Assembly (NCBI GenBank): GCA_039029315.1
Contig: JBCCGK010000056.1
Span: 1 to 64,000 of the forward strand
DNA length: 64,000 bases
Source of the DNA: JBCCCJ01 sp039029315
GTDB taxonomy: Bacteria > Bacteroidota > Bacteroidia > J057
Direction of reading: 5' to 3'
Shown here: positions 7,942-17,097 of the stretch, piece after piece
How the letters are laid out: every line of letters starts with the position of its first letter
Position numbering within the stretch: position 1 is the stretch's first letter
The notes under the pieces: generated by a model
Told to the model about the DNA's origin: nothing
Seen by the model: the letters and a program-made list of their open reading frames with translations, nothing else
Database searches by the model: none
Translations under genes and position numbers: made by a program

Positions 7942-9738
7942 ATGAATTTCTCCACATTACTTCTCAGGGCAATCACGTTTTTGCTAGGATGTCATATCAG
8001 TATCGCATCTGCCCAACAGTATCTTTGGCATCTTGGTTTGGGCAGCACAGAACGCCCTCTGCGTTATACAGATATTGCTGTAGATCAGTCAGGGAATGTC
8101 TACACCCTCGGTATGAGTTTTGAAGATATTGACCTGGACCCCGGACCTGGCACAAGTCTGTTTTCGATTGCCAATTCTGCCAATAATCATGCAGATATTT
8201 TCATTGCCAAGTACGATTCGACCCAAGAGTTATTATGGCATATATCCCTGGCAGGAATCACAGCTCCACTTACCGCAAAAACCCCAGCACGCATTGAACT
8301 GGATGGAGATAGCGCGCTGTATTTCGTTGCTACCTATAGAGGAAGTGCAGATTTTGATCCGGGGCCAGATACTTCGCTGATCACCTGGTCCAATCCAGGG
8401 AACCTCAATAGTGGGGATTTGGTCATTGCTCGCTATGGAACAGATGGCACATTTCGGTGGGTGCACAGCATGGGTAGCAGGAGAGGAGATTTCATGCGAG
8501 AGACAAGAGTAGGGCCTGATGGAACCCTTGTAATAGGTGGCAAGGCTTCGGACACCCTGGACCTTGATCCGGGTCCCAATGAGATCAATCTTCTTCCAGA
8601 TCCCACTGGCATCTATGCTGCCAGTTATGTTGTAAGCTACGACCAGGAAGGGAACTACCTGAAGCATCTTGCTATGCCATTTGGCACATTGGTCACCCAT
8701 ATAGCTGTCAATTCAGCAAATGAGCACTATGTTTACGGAGCCATTTACGACACTGTCGATTTAGACCTGGGTCCTCAGACATATTGGTTAGCACATCCGG
8801 ATTCTGTGTTTCAATCTGGCTTTATTGCCAAGTATTCTTCTGAAGATAGTCTTCTTTGGGCCAATTATCTGGTGGGAGCCATTGCCAATCATGGCCCCGG
8901 CGGGCTGGCAATAGATGAGGGCGACAATGCCTATGTCTTATGTATTGTGAATGGGGTTGTCGATATTCTCCCCGGTTCAGATACGCAAATCATCGGTCAG
9001 GAAAACTCTGGCGAACTCATTCTAGCCAAATTTGACTCCCTTGGGCAGTTCGATTGGGTCAATTATTTCCCCTCAAGCGATCCCTTTGAGAAATATCCGG
9101 AGAATGTCGTCGTCAGTCCCGGAGGAGACGCCTTCATCGCTGCTGGTACGCATGCTGAAAAGGTTGATGTAGATCCTTCAGCAGATTCCTTAATCATCAC
9201 CAATTCCTACTATGACAGAGATTTTTATCAGGAAACCTTCCTCGCTGGCTATGAACCGACCGGGGCAGTCAAGTGGGGATTTGGACTCACGCTTGCTGAA
9301 GAAGGGTCCAAAGTTGAGGCCTTATTTCTCAGGGATAGCACCCTGTATTGGGCCGGCAGCTTTATGCCTGCTGCGCAGTTCGCAGCAGGGGTAACAGATT
9401 CCAGCAGCGGAAGTACCCCTTTTGTCGTTGCCTATAGAGTTCGTGTGACGCCCGTTGATTCATCTCGGACCACCTCCATGGATCCTGCATCCTTTCGCCC
9501 CTTGTCTTTGTATCCCAATCCCGCAAAAACTGCTATTCATGTATCGACCGAGGGCTTGAAAGGCTTGTTGGGAATGCAAGTACTCGACATGTACGGCCGT
9601 TTGGTGAAGCATCAGTTTCAATATGCCAAGGGGGAACAAATCCTGTCGATCGAAGACTTAGCCTCCGGGATCTATTTCTTGCGAGTGCAAGAAGTCAGAG
9701 GAAAGGACGTCCATCAAGGCCGTTTTGTCAAACGCTAA
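7942..9738 (+). CDS. T9SS-sorted beta-propeller-like surface protein
   Basis: 598 residues: signal peptide (1-24, ending ASAQ), then repeating blades with the signature DLDPGPG / DFDPGPDTS and FIAKYDS or LVIARYGTDG (SBBP-like repeats), and a C-terminal T9SS sorting domain at about 520-598 (LYPNPAKTAIHV ... SGIYFLRV). It is likely secreted by the type IX system and attached to the surface. The role is unknown; such repeats usually form a structural beta-propeller. The unknown gene at 9783 follows closely. Confidence 0.85.
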   Translation: MNFSTLLLRAITFLLGCHISIASAQQYLWHLGLGSTERPLRYTDIAVDQSGNVYTLGMSFEDIDLDPGPGTSLFSIANSANNHADIFIAKYDSTQELLWHISLAGITAPLTAKTPARIELDGDSALYFVATYRGSADFDPGPDTSLITWSNPGNLNSGDLVIARYGTDGTFRWVHSMGSRRGDFMRETRVGPDGTLVIGGKASDTLDLDPGPNEINLLPDPTGIYAASYVVSYDQEGNYLKHLAMPFGTLVTHIAVNSANEHYVYGAIYDTVDLDLGPQTYWLAHPDSVFQSGFIAKYSSEDSLLWANYLVGAIANHGPGGLAIDEGDNAYVLCIVNGVVDILPGSDTQIIGQENSGELILAKFDSLGQFDWVNYFPSSDPFEKYPENVVVSPGGDAFIAAGTHAEKVDVDPSADSLIITNSYYDRDFYQETFLAGYEPTGAVKWGFGLTLAEEGSKVEALFLRDSTLYWAGSFMPAAQFAAGVTDSSSGSTPFVVAYRVRVTPVDSSRTTSMDPASFRPLSLYPNPAKTAIHVSTEGLKGLLGMQVLDMYGRLVKHQFQYAKGEQILSIEDLASGIYFLRVQEVRGKDVHQGRFVKR

Positions 9739-9782
9739 AGCGCCAAGTAGGTGTGTCTTCAAACAACCCCAATCATACCCAG

Positions 9783-10460
9783 ATGAAAGAAAGGCAAGCT
9801 CTGGCTCAACAATTTCTGATTTCGACCCTGGATGCAATAAAACAGGAAGAAAAAATAGAAGGCTTTGCATATATGTGGTTGGAAGTAATTATTGACATTT
9901 CCTTTTTGAATGGCTTTGAGGAATTAATGGAAGAAGCGCTTCAGCTAAGAACTTCCCCTAAAAAACATGGACATCCCCTCATTGGTGCCATCACCAACAT
10001 CCTAAAGCCAAATACGCGTCCAGTCTATGATTGGCCGAAGACGAAAGAGGAACTAGAAAAAAAGTACACATACAACAATGTAATTGACTTTTTGAAGCTC
10101 ATGGAAAATTCCGGATCAGGGTACCTAATCCTTAAGAACCCGAATCAGCTTGAAGCTGCAATTCGCCTTGCCAAAGATGATTATGAACTGGAATTAATTG
10201 CTTGCTCTCTGTGTGTGCATGGCCATTTTGAGGTGGCCCAGAAGATGATTGATAAGGAATTATCAAAATTTCCTCATCGCATACATGTGGTAAACCTTGT
10301 CAGGTGTATCGAATTGTTTAGAAAGAACGAATTCCATAAAGCGAAAGCCATGCTAGATCTGATCTATCCCGAGAAAAAGAGCAATTGGGACAATTTAATA
10401 CTCGCTCGCGGAATTTTGGGATATCAAGCATGGGGAGGTTATCCATTTTCAGATTATTAG
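9783..10460 (+). CDS. Cytosolic helical protein of unknown function
   Basis: 225 residues from ATG at 9783; an in-frame GTG at 9753 would add 10 residues. No signal peptide or membrane segment. The sequence is largely helical, with TPR/HEAT-like stretches (LELIACSLCVHGHFEVAQKMI, LVRCIELFRKNEFHKAKAML). It starts 44 bases after the T9SS gene and may share its transcript. Small helical genes downstream of secreted genes are sometimes immunity proteins, but the upstream protein has no toxin domain, so no function is assigned. Confidence 0.65.
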   Translation: MKERQALAQQFLISTLDAIKQEEKIEGFAYMWLEVIIDISFLNGFEELMEEALQLRTSPKKHGHPLIGAITNILKPNTRPVYDWPKTKEELEKKYTYNNVIDFLKLMENSGSGYLILKNPNQLEAAIRLAKDDYELELIACSLCVHGHFEVAQKMIDKELSKFPHRIHVVNLVRCIELFRKNEFHKAKAMLDLIYPEKKSNWDNLILARGILGYQAWGGYPFSDY

Positions 10461-10775
10461 GAGGGAACAGCAAAGATCAATAGTAGATCCTGCTCCCTGA
10501 TACACCTGGAATGAAGGACATGGCTACCCTTTGCGAGTGTGGAACAGATGAGAGGTCGTCTCAGAGACTGTCAGAATAAGCAAACATGGGTATGAAATCC
10601 TCACCAATTGTGCCGACGAACGGGAACAGTTAGTCTTCACGAACTCCAACCCTCTTCAGAAGCTCAGAGGGGCAATCATCAAGAGAATGTTCAATCTGAT
10701 TCATAAGCAGCAGAAACCCACAAAATATCTCCGGCTGCCCTGCAGGAATCCTGCTAGTCGATCCAGAGGAACAGA
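10461..10775. other. Gene-free gap with one weak hairpin
   Basis: Directly after the unknown gene, GGGAACAG (10463-10470) and CTGCTCCC (10490-10497) form a stem with one mismatch and an inner GATC/GATC pair; it has no T run. No coding sequence or recognised repeat was seen in the remaining bases. Confidence 0.5.
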
Positions 10776-10940
10776 CTAGTGGTTCAAGCCATAAGTTCTT
10801 GACAATCCAAGTCTGGTCCTTTTGCACTCCACCTGCCTTATTTTTTCCTCAGATAGCACGCTATCTTCCTCAAAAATGCCTTGGTGGAGCACAAAAATCC
10901 TACGACTTAATGATCAGAAACTTAAGTCTTGAACCACTAG
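10776..10940. repeat. Family F: 165-bp palindromic MITE-like element
   Basis: Ends are CTAGTGGTTCAAG (10776) and CTTGAACCACTAG (to 10940). The two halves pair almost along their whole length, including GCACTCCACC with GGTGGAGC and GATAGC with GCTATC around a centre near 10858. It ends 8 bases from the stop codon of the reductase gene at 10949. No transposase is encoded. Confidence 0.8.
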
Positions 10941-10948
10941 CAATAATG

Positions 10949-11578
10949 TTAGGCTCCCTCTATCATGATGGCTTTTCCATCAAAAGAAGTATCCTTGAGG
11001 CAGTCCACAAAACATGTAGCCACATCAGAGCGAGAAATGAATTTGGGAAAGAAAACCGTCGGTTTGTCTATGATTCTATAAGTCCCTTTCCCATCCTTGT
11101 CTGTAAGTCCTGCGGGTCGAATCACCACAAAAGGCACCTTTTTTTCTTCAAGAACTCTTTTTTCCGCTCTTTCAAAAACCTGAAATCCTTCCTTGCCACC
11201 GATGAGTTGAAGAAGGAATTTGACAAAGCCGGAAGAGCCTCCTATACCAATACTTGAAATCATGAGACAGCGCGGTGGCGTGGTCTGTGCAGCTGCAGCC
11301 TTCATGATATGATCATAGGCTTGTTCCATAATAAAGATTTTCCTGCCGGGATTCCCCAAACAACTGACAAGGATATCCACGCCTGAGACAGCATTGGTGA
11401 CATCCTCAAAATTCGTTGCATCTCCCTTTACAACTTCCACCTTGGGATTGCCAGAAAGGCTATATTTTTCAGGACTCCTGACAAAGGCTTTGATGTTATA
11501 TCCAGCGGCCAATGCTTGATTGACAAAATGACTCCCCACTTTGCCAGTTGCACCAAATACAAGAACAGTTTTATTCAT
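10949..11578 (-). CDS. NAD(P)-binding atypical SDR-type reductase
   Basis: 209 residues. The N-terminal Rossmann motif is TVLVFGATGKVGSHFVNQAL (GxxGxxG-like), followed by GDATNFEDVTNAVSGVDILVSCLG and a VVIRPAGL motif, typical of the atypical short-chain dehydrogenase/NmrA-like NAD(P)H-binding group. These proteins act as quinone or flavin reductases or as redox sensors; the substrate cannot be read from sequence. The upstream region holds two CTATAC-type inverted repeats and a truncated divergent reading frame. The 3' end abuts element F. Confidence 0.88.
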   Translation of the reverse strand: MNKTVLVFGATGKVGSHFVNQALAAGYNIKAFVRSPEKYSLSGNPKVEVVKGDATNFEDVTNAVSGVDILVSCLGNPGRKIFIMEQAYDHIMKAAAAQTTPPRCLMISSIGIGGSSGFVKFLLQLIGGKEGFQVFERAEKRVLEEKKVPFVVIRPAGLTDKDGKGTYRIIDKPTVFFPKFISRSDVATCFVDCLKDTSFDGKAIMIEGA

Positions 11579-11624
11579 TTTGATTGGTTAAGAGTTAGGG
11601 TTCTGTAAAATTATAAAATCCCCA

Positions 11625-11657
11625 CTATACATAATATAGCACTATACCAAAGTATAG
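11625..11657. promoter_or_regulatory. Two tandem CTATAC-type inverted repeats
   Basis: CTATA-N5-TATAG (11625-11639) and CTATAC-N4-GTATAG (11642-11657) are adjacent in the divergent region between the reductase gene and the stub at 11683. They look like paired operator sites for a winged-helix regulator. Confidence 0.5.
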
Positions 11658-11682
11658 GGTAAGTTTGACGAAAAAGACAAAG

Positions 11683-11757
11683 ATGAATAAATCATTGGAA
11701 GACAGGATTGCAGAATTCAATAGCAGTATCCCCAAATCGATAAGCGTAAAAGGTTAA
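11683..11757 (+). pseudogene. 24-codon divergent stub, possible 5' remnant of a regulator gene
   Basis: ATG at 11683 opens MNKSLEDRIAEFNSSIPKS and stops at 11757. It is the first codons of a gene oriented away from the reductase, next to operator-like repeats, but nothing follows except repeat sequence. The layout resembles a regulator-reductase pair whose regulator has been lost or displaced. It may also be a chance frame. Confidence 0.3.
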
Positions 11758-11847
11758 CCCATTATTTTTGGGGGATAGGCTACGATTTTTATAATCATGC
11801 TGAAGAAAATTTCACTTCTGTACACTGTTATCAGTACAGGCAGGCTA

Positions 11848-12220
11848 GGCCGCCAAAAAGTTGCAAAGAAATCTAAAAACAAAGGAAAATAAAAAACGTA
11901 CAGTTGTGAATAAATTTTGGTAGCGCAATACATGTAAGGCTGTCATGGTACGTAGCAATGATCGGCAGACCATTGCTAGGTGGGATGTTATCGAAGAGAA
12001 TGCCTTCCTATCTACGATATGCAAAGCGAGAGATGGTCTGCCGATCATCTCTACAAATATTCTCTCGGAAGATTAGCATTACAGTTGAACCACTACCTAA
12101 ATTTTCAATGAGAATTAATCAACATCACCTAAAAATAGCGAAGTTCATTCATTCAAAAAGACGGCTTCCAGAGCATATGGGAGGATTTTTCTCCTATAAA
12201 AATGGACAAAGTCAAACTAA
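11848..12220. repeat. Family E element, copy 1 (interrupted by element C)
   Basis: CAAAAAGTTGCAAAGAAATC (11852) through GTGAATAAATTTT, and TTTTCAATGAG through GACAAAGTCAAACT near 12217, match the reverse complement of 20095-20280. Bases 11919-12097 are an insertion absent from the other copy. The left part beyond the palindromic centre is missing. Confidence 0.8.
11919..12097. mobile_element. Family C element, copy 1, with 8-bp target duplication
   Basis: 179 bp, ends GGTAGCG...CACTACC. It is flanked on both sides by exact TAAATTTT (11911-11918 and 12098-12105); the uninterrupted site with a single copy is readable at 20201-20208 on the other strand. The interior has GATCGGCAGACCAT and its inverse. 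It has no coding capacity, so it is a MITE. A second copy is at 24492. Confidence 0.9.
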
Positions 12221-12566
12221 GGAACAGTCAAAAAACAACTATGTGCTTTTGCTTGATTTTTTGCACCATCTCAGCGTCAGAAAAAAGCTCGATTGGCCCG
12301 CCAAACTCATTTTTTCTTCCTTGATCTGGCGCAAATCTCGGCGCAAAAGTTACATCTTGTTTTTTTCCTATTCCTAAACATCTTCATATCCGCCTATCTT
12401 CCCTGGAGATCTGTGTTTAAATCCTATCGATTATTCTTGTTTCGTGATGAGGTAATTTTTTCCATGATAAGCTAGCTGCCCTAACTATCCTTTTGATTCG
12501 CTCATCTGCTCAATGGCGATTGCGGTCAAGAATGTATTGGACTAGATTCCAGAAAATTCATGTATC
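12221..12566. other. Gene-free gap
   Basis: About 350 bases between element E and the T9SS gene at 12567. The sequence is T-rich (TTTTTTCC tracts) with no convincing reading frame, hairpin or repeat. The promoter of the downstream gene should lie here, but no clear -33/-7 pair was picked out. Confidence 0.4.
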
Positions 12567-14252
12567 ATGAAAAACCTGGCATCTTTTCTTCTCATCCTAT
12601 TCTGGTTTACTATCTTCTCCTACAGCCAAAACACCTTCTGGATCGTCAAAGGTGGCGCAGGAGATGAAGTGGGCAATTATCGTTCGGCACACCTTGATAC
12701 GACTGCGGGAGGGAATCTACTTTGGCTTTATAACACTACCTCCACTCCTTCGGGCTCAGAAGATATTGTGATGGAAGTCTGGCCCAAAGGTGGCAATTCT
12801 CCCCAAGCCGAATTGTTTCTGGGATATCCCAACCATATCCGTCTCAACAACCTGCAACGGTACCAGGACCAATTATATCTAAGCACTGCAATGGTCAATC
12901 CTGCGGTTTCTTCCAATACGCGTGCGGGCTTGATCAGACTAGATACCAATGGGGTGTATATCAGCAGCTTCATGCACGATGGCTCGCAAATGGGGAATTA
13001 TGGCAATGCTTATCAATGTGTGTTCCTTCAAGACACCACTTTTTTATTTGGACAGGCACGTTCCAGTGCTGGTAGTGGCAACCGAGAAGATTTTTATTGG
13101 GCCAAATTGGACCTCAATACCAACAGTTCACTTGCGGCAAAACGCTGGAATGGCTTTGGGACCGAACGGATTCGCGATGCTCTAGCCAGTCAAACAGGGG
13201 ATAGCATTTTCGCTGCAGCTTATTCGTATAGCAGTTCGAGTAATACACGGCCTGTATGGTTTCATTTCGATAAACAAGGCAATATTGTTCAGCAGTACTA
13301 CTATTTGATGCCCGCACCCACATGGGGCAACTATTATGGGAGTTTTTTCGAAATAGATCGCAGAGGCACAGATTCATTAGTGGCTATTGGTAAAATAGGG
13401 CTTCATGATATAATCAGAGTCCCAATGGGCATGGATGGACAAGCTGGTCCAAGTGTGCGATACAGCAGCAGTAATTCCGGTGTGGGAATTCGTATTCATG
13501 GCACTCAAAGCTATGGGAATCAATTATTGCTTTATGGGTATCTGGATAATGAAAGCATGGGCAGTGGTGGGGAGGAAGGATTTTTGATGTCGCTTGATGC
13601 TCAAGGCAATGTATTATGGGCAAAGATGTACGGAGGGAGCGGAGACGAACAGATTACTGACCTCCAGGTGACGACAGATGGCTTTTATTTGACCGGCAAA
13701 ACCAATACGTCCGGCCAGGGGGGGTGGGATGCGATGCTACTCAAAACGGATCTTAATGGAAACATAAGCCAGTTAAGCCCATGTTTTAGCATTATCCCCT
13801 ACACTGCTTTTGTCAATACATCAGCCTTAGTGATTACTCGCACTAGTCTTAGTGTAGCCAATTCTGGTGCTTTGACCGCGCATAGTGGACCAAGTATGAG
13901 CAGTATTCCAAGCAGCAATATTTTCGATGATAATTGTAATGTATTGGGTTGGCAAAGTGAGGAAAATCCCGAAGATGAAGTACCTCTCTTCAAAGAGGCT
14001 GGGTTCAAGGTCTTTCCCAATCCCTTCAGAGAACGATTGAACATTGAGCTTGATGGCCCTGCCGATCAGTTGGAGGTAGCTTTGGTAGACCAGTTCGGTC
14101 GTTTGGTGCATCAGGAACATGCAGGACTTCTCGGAGAGTCAACATATGAATGCTCATTGCCTCAGCTGACTTCTGGTGTATATATCCTACAAGTGAAGGC
14201 CTATCATAAAGGAAAAATGAAGCGATATCAAACATCCTTATTGCATCGCTAG
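12567..14252 (+). CDS. T9SS-sorted secreted propeller-like protein
   Basis: 561 residues: signal peptide (1-20, FSYSQ end), repeated strands of beta-propeller type with G-G-D-E signatures (GGAGDEVGNYRSAHLDT, YGGSGDEQITDLQVTTDGFYLTG), and a T9SS C-terminal domain at about 475-561 (FKVFPNPFRERLNIEL ... TSGVYILQV). It is probably exported through the type IX system and surface anchored. It resembles delta-60-type repeat proteins in layout. The role is unknown. Confidence 0.83.
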   Translation: MKNLASFLLILFWFTIFSYSQNTFWIVKGGAGDEVGNYRSAHLDTTAGGNLLWLYNTTSTPSGSEDIVMEVWPKGGNSPQAELFLGYPNHIRLNNLQRYQDQLYLSTAMVNPAVSSNTRAGLIRLDTNGVYISSFMHDGSQMGNYGNAYQCVFLQDTTFLFGQARSSAGSGNREDFYWAKLDLNTNSSLAAKRWNGFGTERIRDALASQTGDSIFAAAYSYSSSSNTRPVWFHFDKQGNIVQQYYYLMPAPTWGNYYGSFFEIDRRGTDSLVAIGKIGLHDIIRVPMGMDGQAGPSVRYSSSNSGVGIRIHGTQSYGNQLLLYGYLDNESMGSGGEEGFLMSLDAQGNVLWAKMYGGSGDEQITDLQVTTDGFYLTGKTNTSGQGGWDAMLLKTDLNGNISQLSPCFSIIPYTAFVNTSALVITRTSLSVANSGALTAHSGPSMSSIPSSNIFDDNCNVLGWQSEENPEDEVPLFKEAGFKVFPNPFRERLNIELDGPADQLEVALVDQFGRLVHQEHAGLLGESTYECSLPQLTSGVYILQVKAYHKGKMKRYQTSLLHR

Positions 14253-14312
14253 CTAGGTCGAGACGATCATCCAGACGAATCCTGTCATGCATTCCTGACA
14301 TCAACCAATCTA

Positions 14313-15542
14313 TCAGCCAAATCGATTCTTCAAAGACTTTGTCAATTCATGGTAGACAAAAAATAAAGATCCTCCCATCGCACTCATGCCCAATTTTAAC
14401 CTTTTGCCTTTTGCCATGCGAATGAGTTGTCGCGCATAGAATCCGCCCTCAGCGGTGGATTCGAATACCTTGATTCCAGTTCTTAAGACCAGATTGTCAA
14501 GCTTGTCGATCTCACCATCTAAAAATGCCGGAATGTCATCCAGATTGGTGATAAATGGACGGGCCATGCCGATTAAGTCCAGTTCTCCATTTTCCAGGGC
14601 TTGATTACAAAATTCAAAAGAGCGAAACCCTCCCGTAATCATGATGGGAACCTTGGTGATGGCTCGCACTTTTTGTGAAAACTCGATGAAATAGGCTTCT
14701 CTTTGAAGGGTACTGTCCTTTACTTTTTCGACCTCCTCATTCATTTCCAGAAAGACCAATTTCTCATAGGTACCACCCGAGATTTCCAACAAATCAATTT
14801 TGCCATCCAACATCTGAATAACTTCCAATGACTCTGCTTCAGTAAAGCCGCCTCGCTGAAAATCAGAGGAATTGAGCTTCACGGATATGGGGAAATCCGC
14901 TCCAACAGCTTGCCGTACCTGTTCAATGATACTCATCAGGAGGCGGCTTCTATTTTCCAGATTTCCGCCCCACTGATCGGTTCGGATGTTGGTCCTGGGA
15001 GACAGAAACTGGCTCAATAAGTAGCCATGAGCCGAATGAATTTGTATTCCCGTAAAGCCTGCCTTTTTGCAAATCGTAGCTGCTTTCACAAAGCCTGATA
15101 TCACCTCTTGGATATCTGCCTCGGTCATGGCTCTGGGTTTGCCAAATAGTCCCAACAGATGCAATTGAACTTCAGAGGGTGCCAAAGGACGGAGAGTTGA
15201 AAAGCGGTTTGTCTGTCTTCCCGCATGCGAAATTTGCACCCAAGCATGATTCCCGACAGATGTCGCTGCCTCTGCCATCAAGGTTAATTTGGGGAGGATC
15301 TTGTCATCCCCTACATAGATATTTCCCGCAGACTCCAGATGGATGCGGTCTACCAGGACATTTCCCGTGATCAATAGGCCTGCCCCCGTGGCAGCCCATT
15401 TTTTGTATAAGTGATTGTGCTGAGCAGTTGGCTCAAGATTTGTATCACTGATTCTTTCTGTCATGGCTGCCTTCACCAGACGATTGTTGATAATGGCTCC
15501 ACATGGCAATTCCAGGGGGCTTTGGATCAAATTCTTTTTCAT
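14313..15542 (-). CDS. NADH:flavin oxidoreductase, Old Yellow Enzyme family
   Basis: 409 residues, a single TIM barrel. Diagnostic parts are NRLVKAAMTERISD near the start, WVQISHAGRQ, the active-site FTGIQIHSAHGYLLSQFLSP with GGNLENRSRLL, and the phosphate-binding IMITGGFRS / DLIGMARPFI of the FMN site. The C-terminal FeS/FAD half of 2,4-dienoyl-CoA reductases is absent, so this is a stand-alone FMN ene-reductase. Its gene follows the serine hydrolase gene by 26 bases on the same strand, suggesting an operon. The natural substrate is unknown. Confidence 0.92.
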   Translation of the reverse strand: MKKNLIQSPLELPCGAIINNRLVKAAMTERISDTNLEPTAQHNHLYKKWAATGAGLLITGNVLVDRIHLESAGNIYVGDDKILPKLTLMAEAATSVGNHAWVQISHAGRQTNRFSTLRPLAPSEVQLHLLGLFGKPRAMTEADIQEVISGFVKAATICKKAGFTGIQIHSAHGYLLSQFLSPRTNIRTDQWGGNLENRSRLLMSIIEQVRQAVGADFPISVKLNSSDFQRGGFTEAESLEVIQMLDGKIDLLEISGGTYEKLVFLEMNEEVEKVKDSTLQREAYFIEFSQKVRAITKVPIMITGGFRSFEFCNQALENGELDLIGMARPFITNLDDIPAFLDGEIDKLDNLVLRTGIKVFESTAEGGFYARQLIRMAKGKRLKLGMSAMGGSLFFVYHELTKSLKNRFG

Positions 15543-15568
15543 AAACAGATGATGGGTTGAATGGTCAA

Positions 15569-16927
15569 TCAGCTAGCAGATTGATTGGTCTCATTGCCTG
15601 ATGTTGCTCGAATAATATCTCTTAGAAAAGCATTCCTATCTATGTCTTTGCTCAAGCCTAATCTTACTACCACCAAATCTTTGGAAGGAATGATAAAGAC
15701 GTATTGCCCCTCAAAGCCATTGCAGGAAAACAAATCACTGGGCACATCTTCATAGGCAACATGGTCTTGATTGTGCCAAAACTGTCCTCCATACAGGCCG
15801 CCACTTTGCTTGGTGGCTTGCCGAACAAAATCCACCCAGGAAGTATCAATGATTTGATCCCCAAACCAATTGCCTACATTCAGATACAATAGCCCAAATT
15901 TTGCCCAATCTCTGGCAGTAGCATAACCGTAAGAAGATCCGATATAATTTCCGGATTCATCCGTTTCCAGCACCATGGAGTGCATCCCGATTTTTCGAAA
16001 TAACCGTTCATGTGGAAAGGCCAGATATTCTTTCTGGGTGGTAAATTCTTTTTTGATTAAGCCAGCAATTAAGTTCGTTGTTCCGCTTGAGTAAGACCAT
16101 TTTGTTCCAATGGCGGTCTCCAATGGATATTGAATGACATCTTTCACCATATCTTCGCTGAGAAACAGCATTTTATTGACATCTGAGAGAGCTCCGTAAT
16201 CTTCATTGAAGGCCAGGCCACTGTGCATGTGCAACAAATCAACCAAGCGAATGTTCTGTCGTTCATCCGTCCATTCTTCAAACAAATGATCGTCTTCCAG
16301 ACTCATCTTCCCATCTTTCACCATGATACCGACCAGGGTGCCGACAATACTTTTATTCATCGACCAGCCCAGCAGCTCTGTGTTTTCATCCACTCCATTA
16401 GCATACTTCTCAGCAATCAAAGTGTCCTTGTAGACCACAACGACAGCTCTTGTTTTCATAGAATCCATATCAAGAGAAGGATCAAAAATCGCGTCGATGG
16501 CCTGATCCAAAGCAGCATAGTCTACGCCTTCCATGGAATGATTCACCACCGATTCGCCTAGCGGCCACTCCGCAGTCATATTCTTTTCTACTTCCGGCAA
16601 ATCCAGATGCACTTGATAGTCATCTTCTCCCTGCAACAATACGCAGCCAATGTTTTTCCTATACACCGCTGTTCTGCTTCCCATGCCATATACGGTGGAA
16701 GTTACCGTTTTGGCTTCCTCATCAATCACACTAGTCGTTCCGGGGATGGAAGTCAAATCCTCCTCTTGGATTTGCTCTTGTGACATTCCCGCAACAAAAT
16801 GACAGGTACACATTTTTTTTGCTGCATATCCTGCACCAATGGGTATCATAGGATACTGTGTCATATAAGCATAGAGAGTGGCTAGACCGATCAAAATTGC
16901 GAAAATAATTAGGCCTTTTTTTATCAT
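15569..16927 (-). CDS. Serine hydrolase, beta-lactamase class C fold
   Basis: 452 residues. An N-terminal hydrophobic segment (4-21) anchors or exports the protein. The serine motif is S189-M-N-K192 (GWSMNKS), followed by a YSS motif (about 279-281) and a C-terminal propeptide-like strand (GQYVFIIPSKDLVVVRLG). This places it in the beta-lactamase/DD-peptidase-like group, close to 6-aminohexanoate-dimer hydrolase or esterase EstB types; it is more probably an esterase or amidase than a true beta-lactamase. It is first in a two-gene unit with the flavin oxidoreductase. Confidence 0.88.
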   Translation of the reverse strand: MIKKGLIIFAILIGLATLYAYMTQYPMIPIGAGYAAKKMCTCHFVAGMSQEQIQEEDLTSIPGTTSVIDEEAKTVTSTVYGMGSRTAVYRKNIGCVLLQGEDDYQVHLDLPEVEKNMTAEWPLGESVVNHSMEGVDYAALDQAIDAIFDPSLDMDSMKTRAVVVVYKDTLIAEKYANGVDENTELLGWSMNKSIVGTLVGIMVKDGKMSLEDDHLFEEWTDERQNIRLVDLLHMHSGLAFNEDYGALSDVNKMLFLSEDMVKDVIQYPLETAIGTKWSYSSGTTNLIAGLIKKEFTTQKEYLAFPHERLFRKIGMHSMVLETDESGNYIGSSYGYATARDWAKFGLLYLNVGNWFGDQIIDTSWVDFVRQATKQSGGLYGGQFWHNQDHVAYEDVPSDLFSCNGFEGQYVFIIPSKDLVVVRLGLSKDIDRNAFLRDIIRATSGNETNQSAS

Positions 16928-17097
16928 GGATAGTAGGAGTAATTGTTAGACAACTGAGATTGATCTTCTGTCAATTCCGGATGACAAATAAATGGACAAA
17001 AGGCTGTCGACAAAATAAATTAGGGAATATTGTGATTTGGGGGTTTGGGGAGGGATATATCTGGTGTCTGAGAGCATCATTATCTGATTCGCACGCG

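Noticed and set aside
10799..11257. 152-residue plus-strand frame
   Set aside because: Spans element F and the antisense of the reductase gene.
11958..12377. 139-residue plus-strand frame
   Set aside because: It runs through elements C and E, which are palindromic repeats without coding signs.
15569..16927. Calling the serine hydrolase a beta-lactamase resistance gene
   Set aside because: SxxK and YSS motifs fit the fold, but sequence features point to an esterase or amidase of the same superfamily and no resistance context is present.
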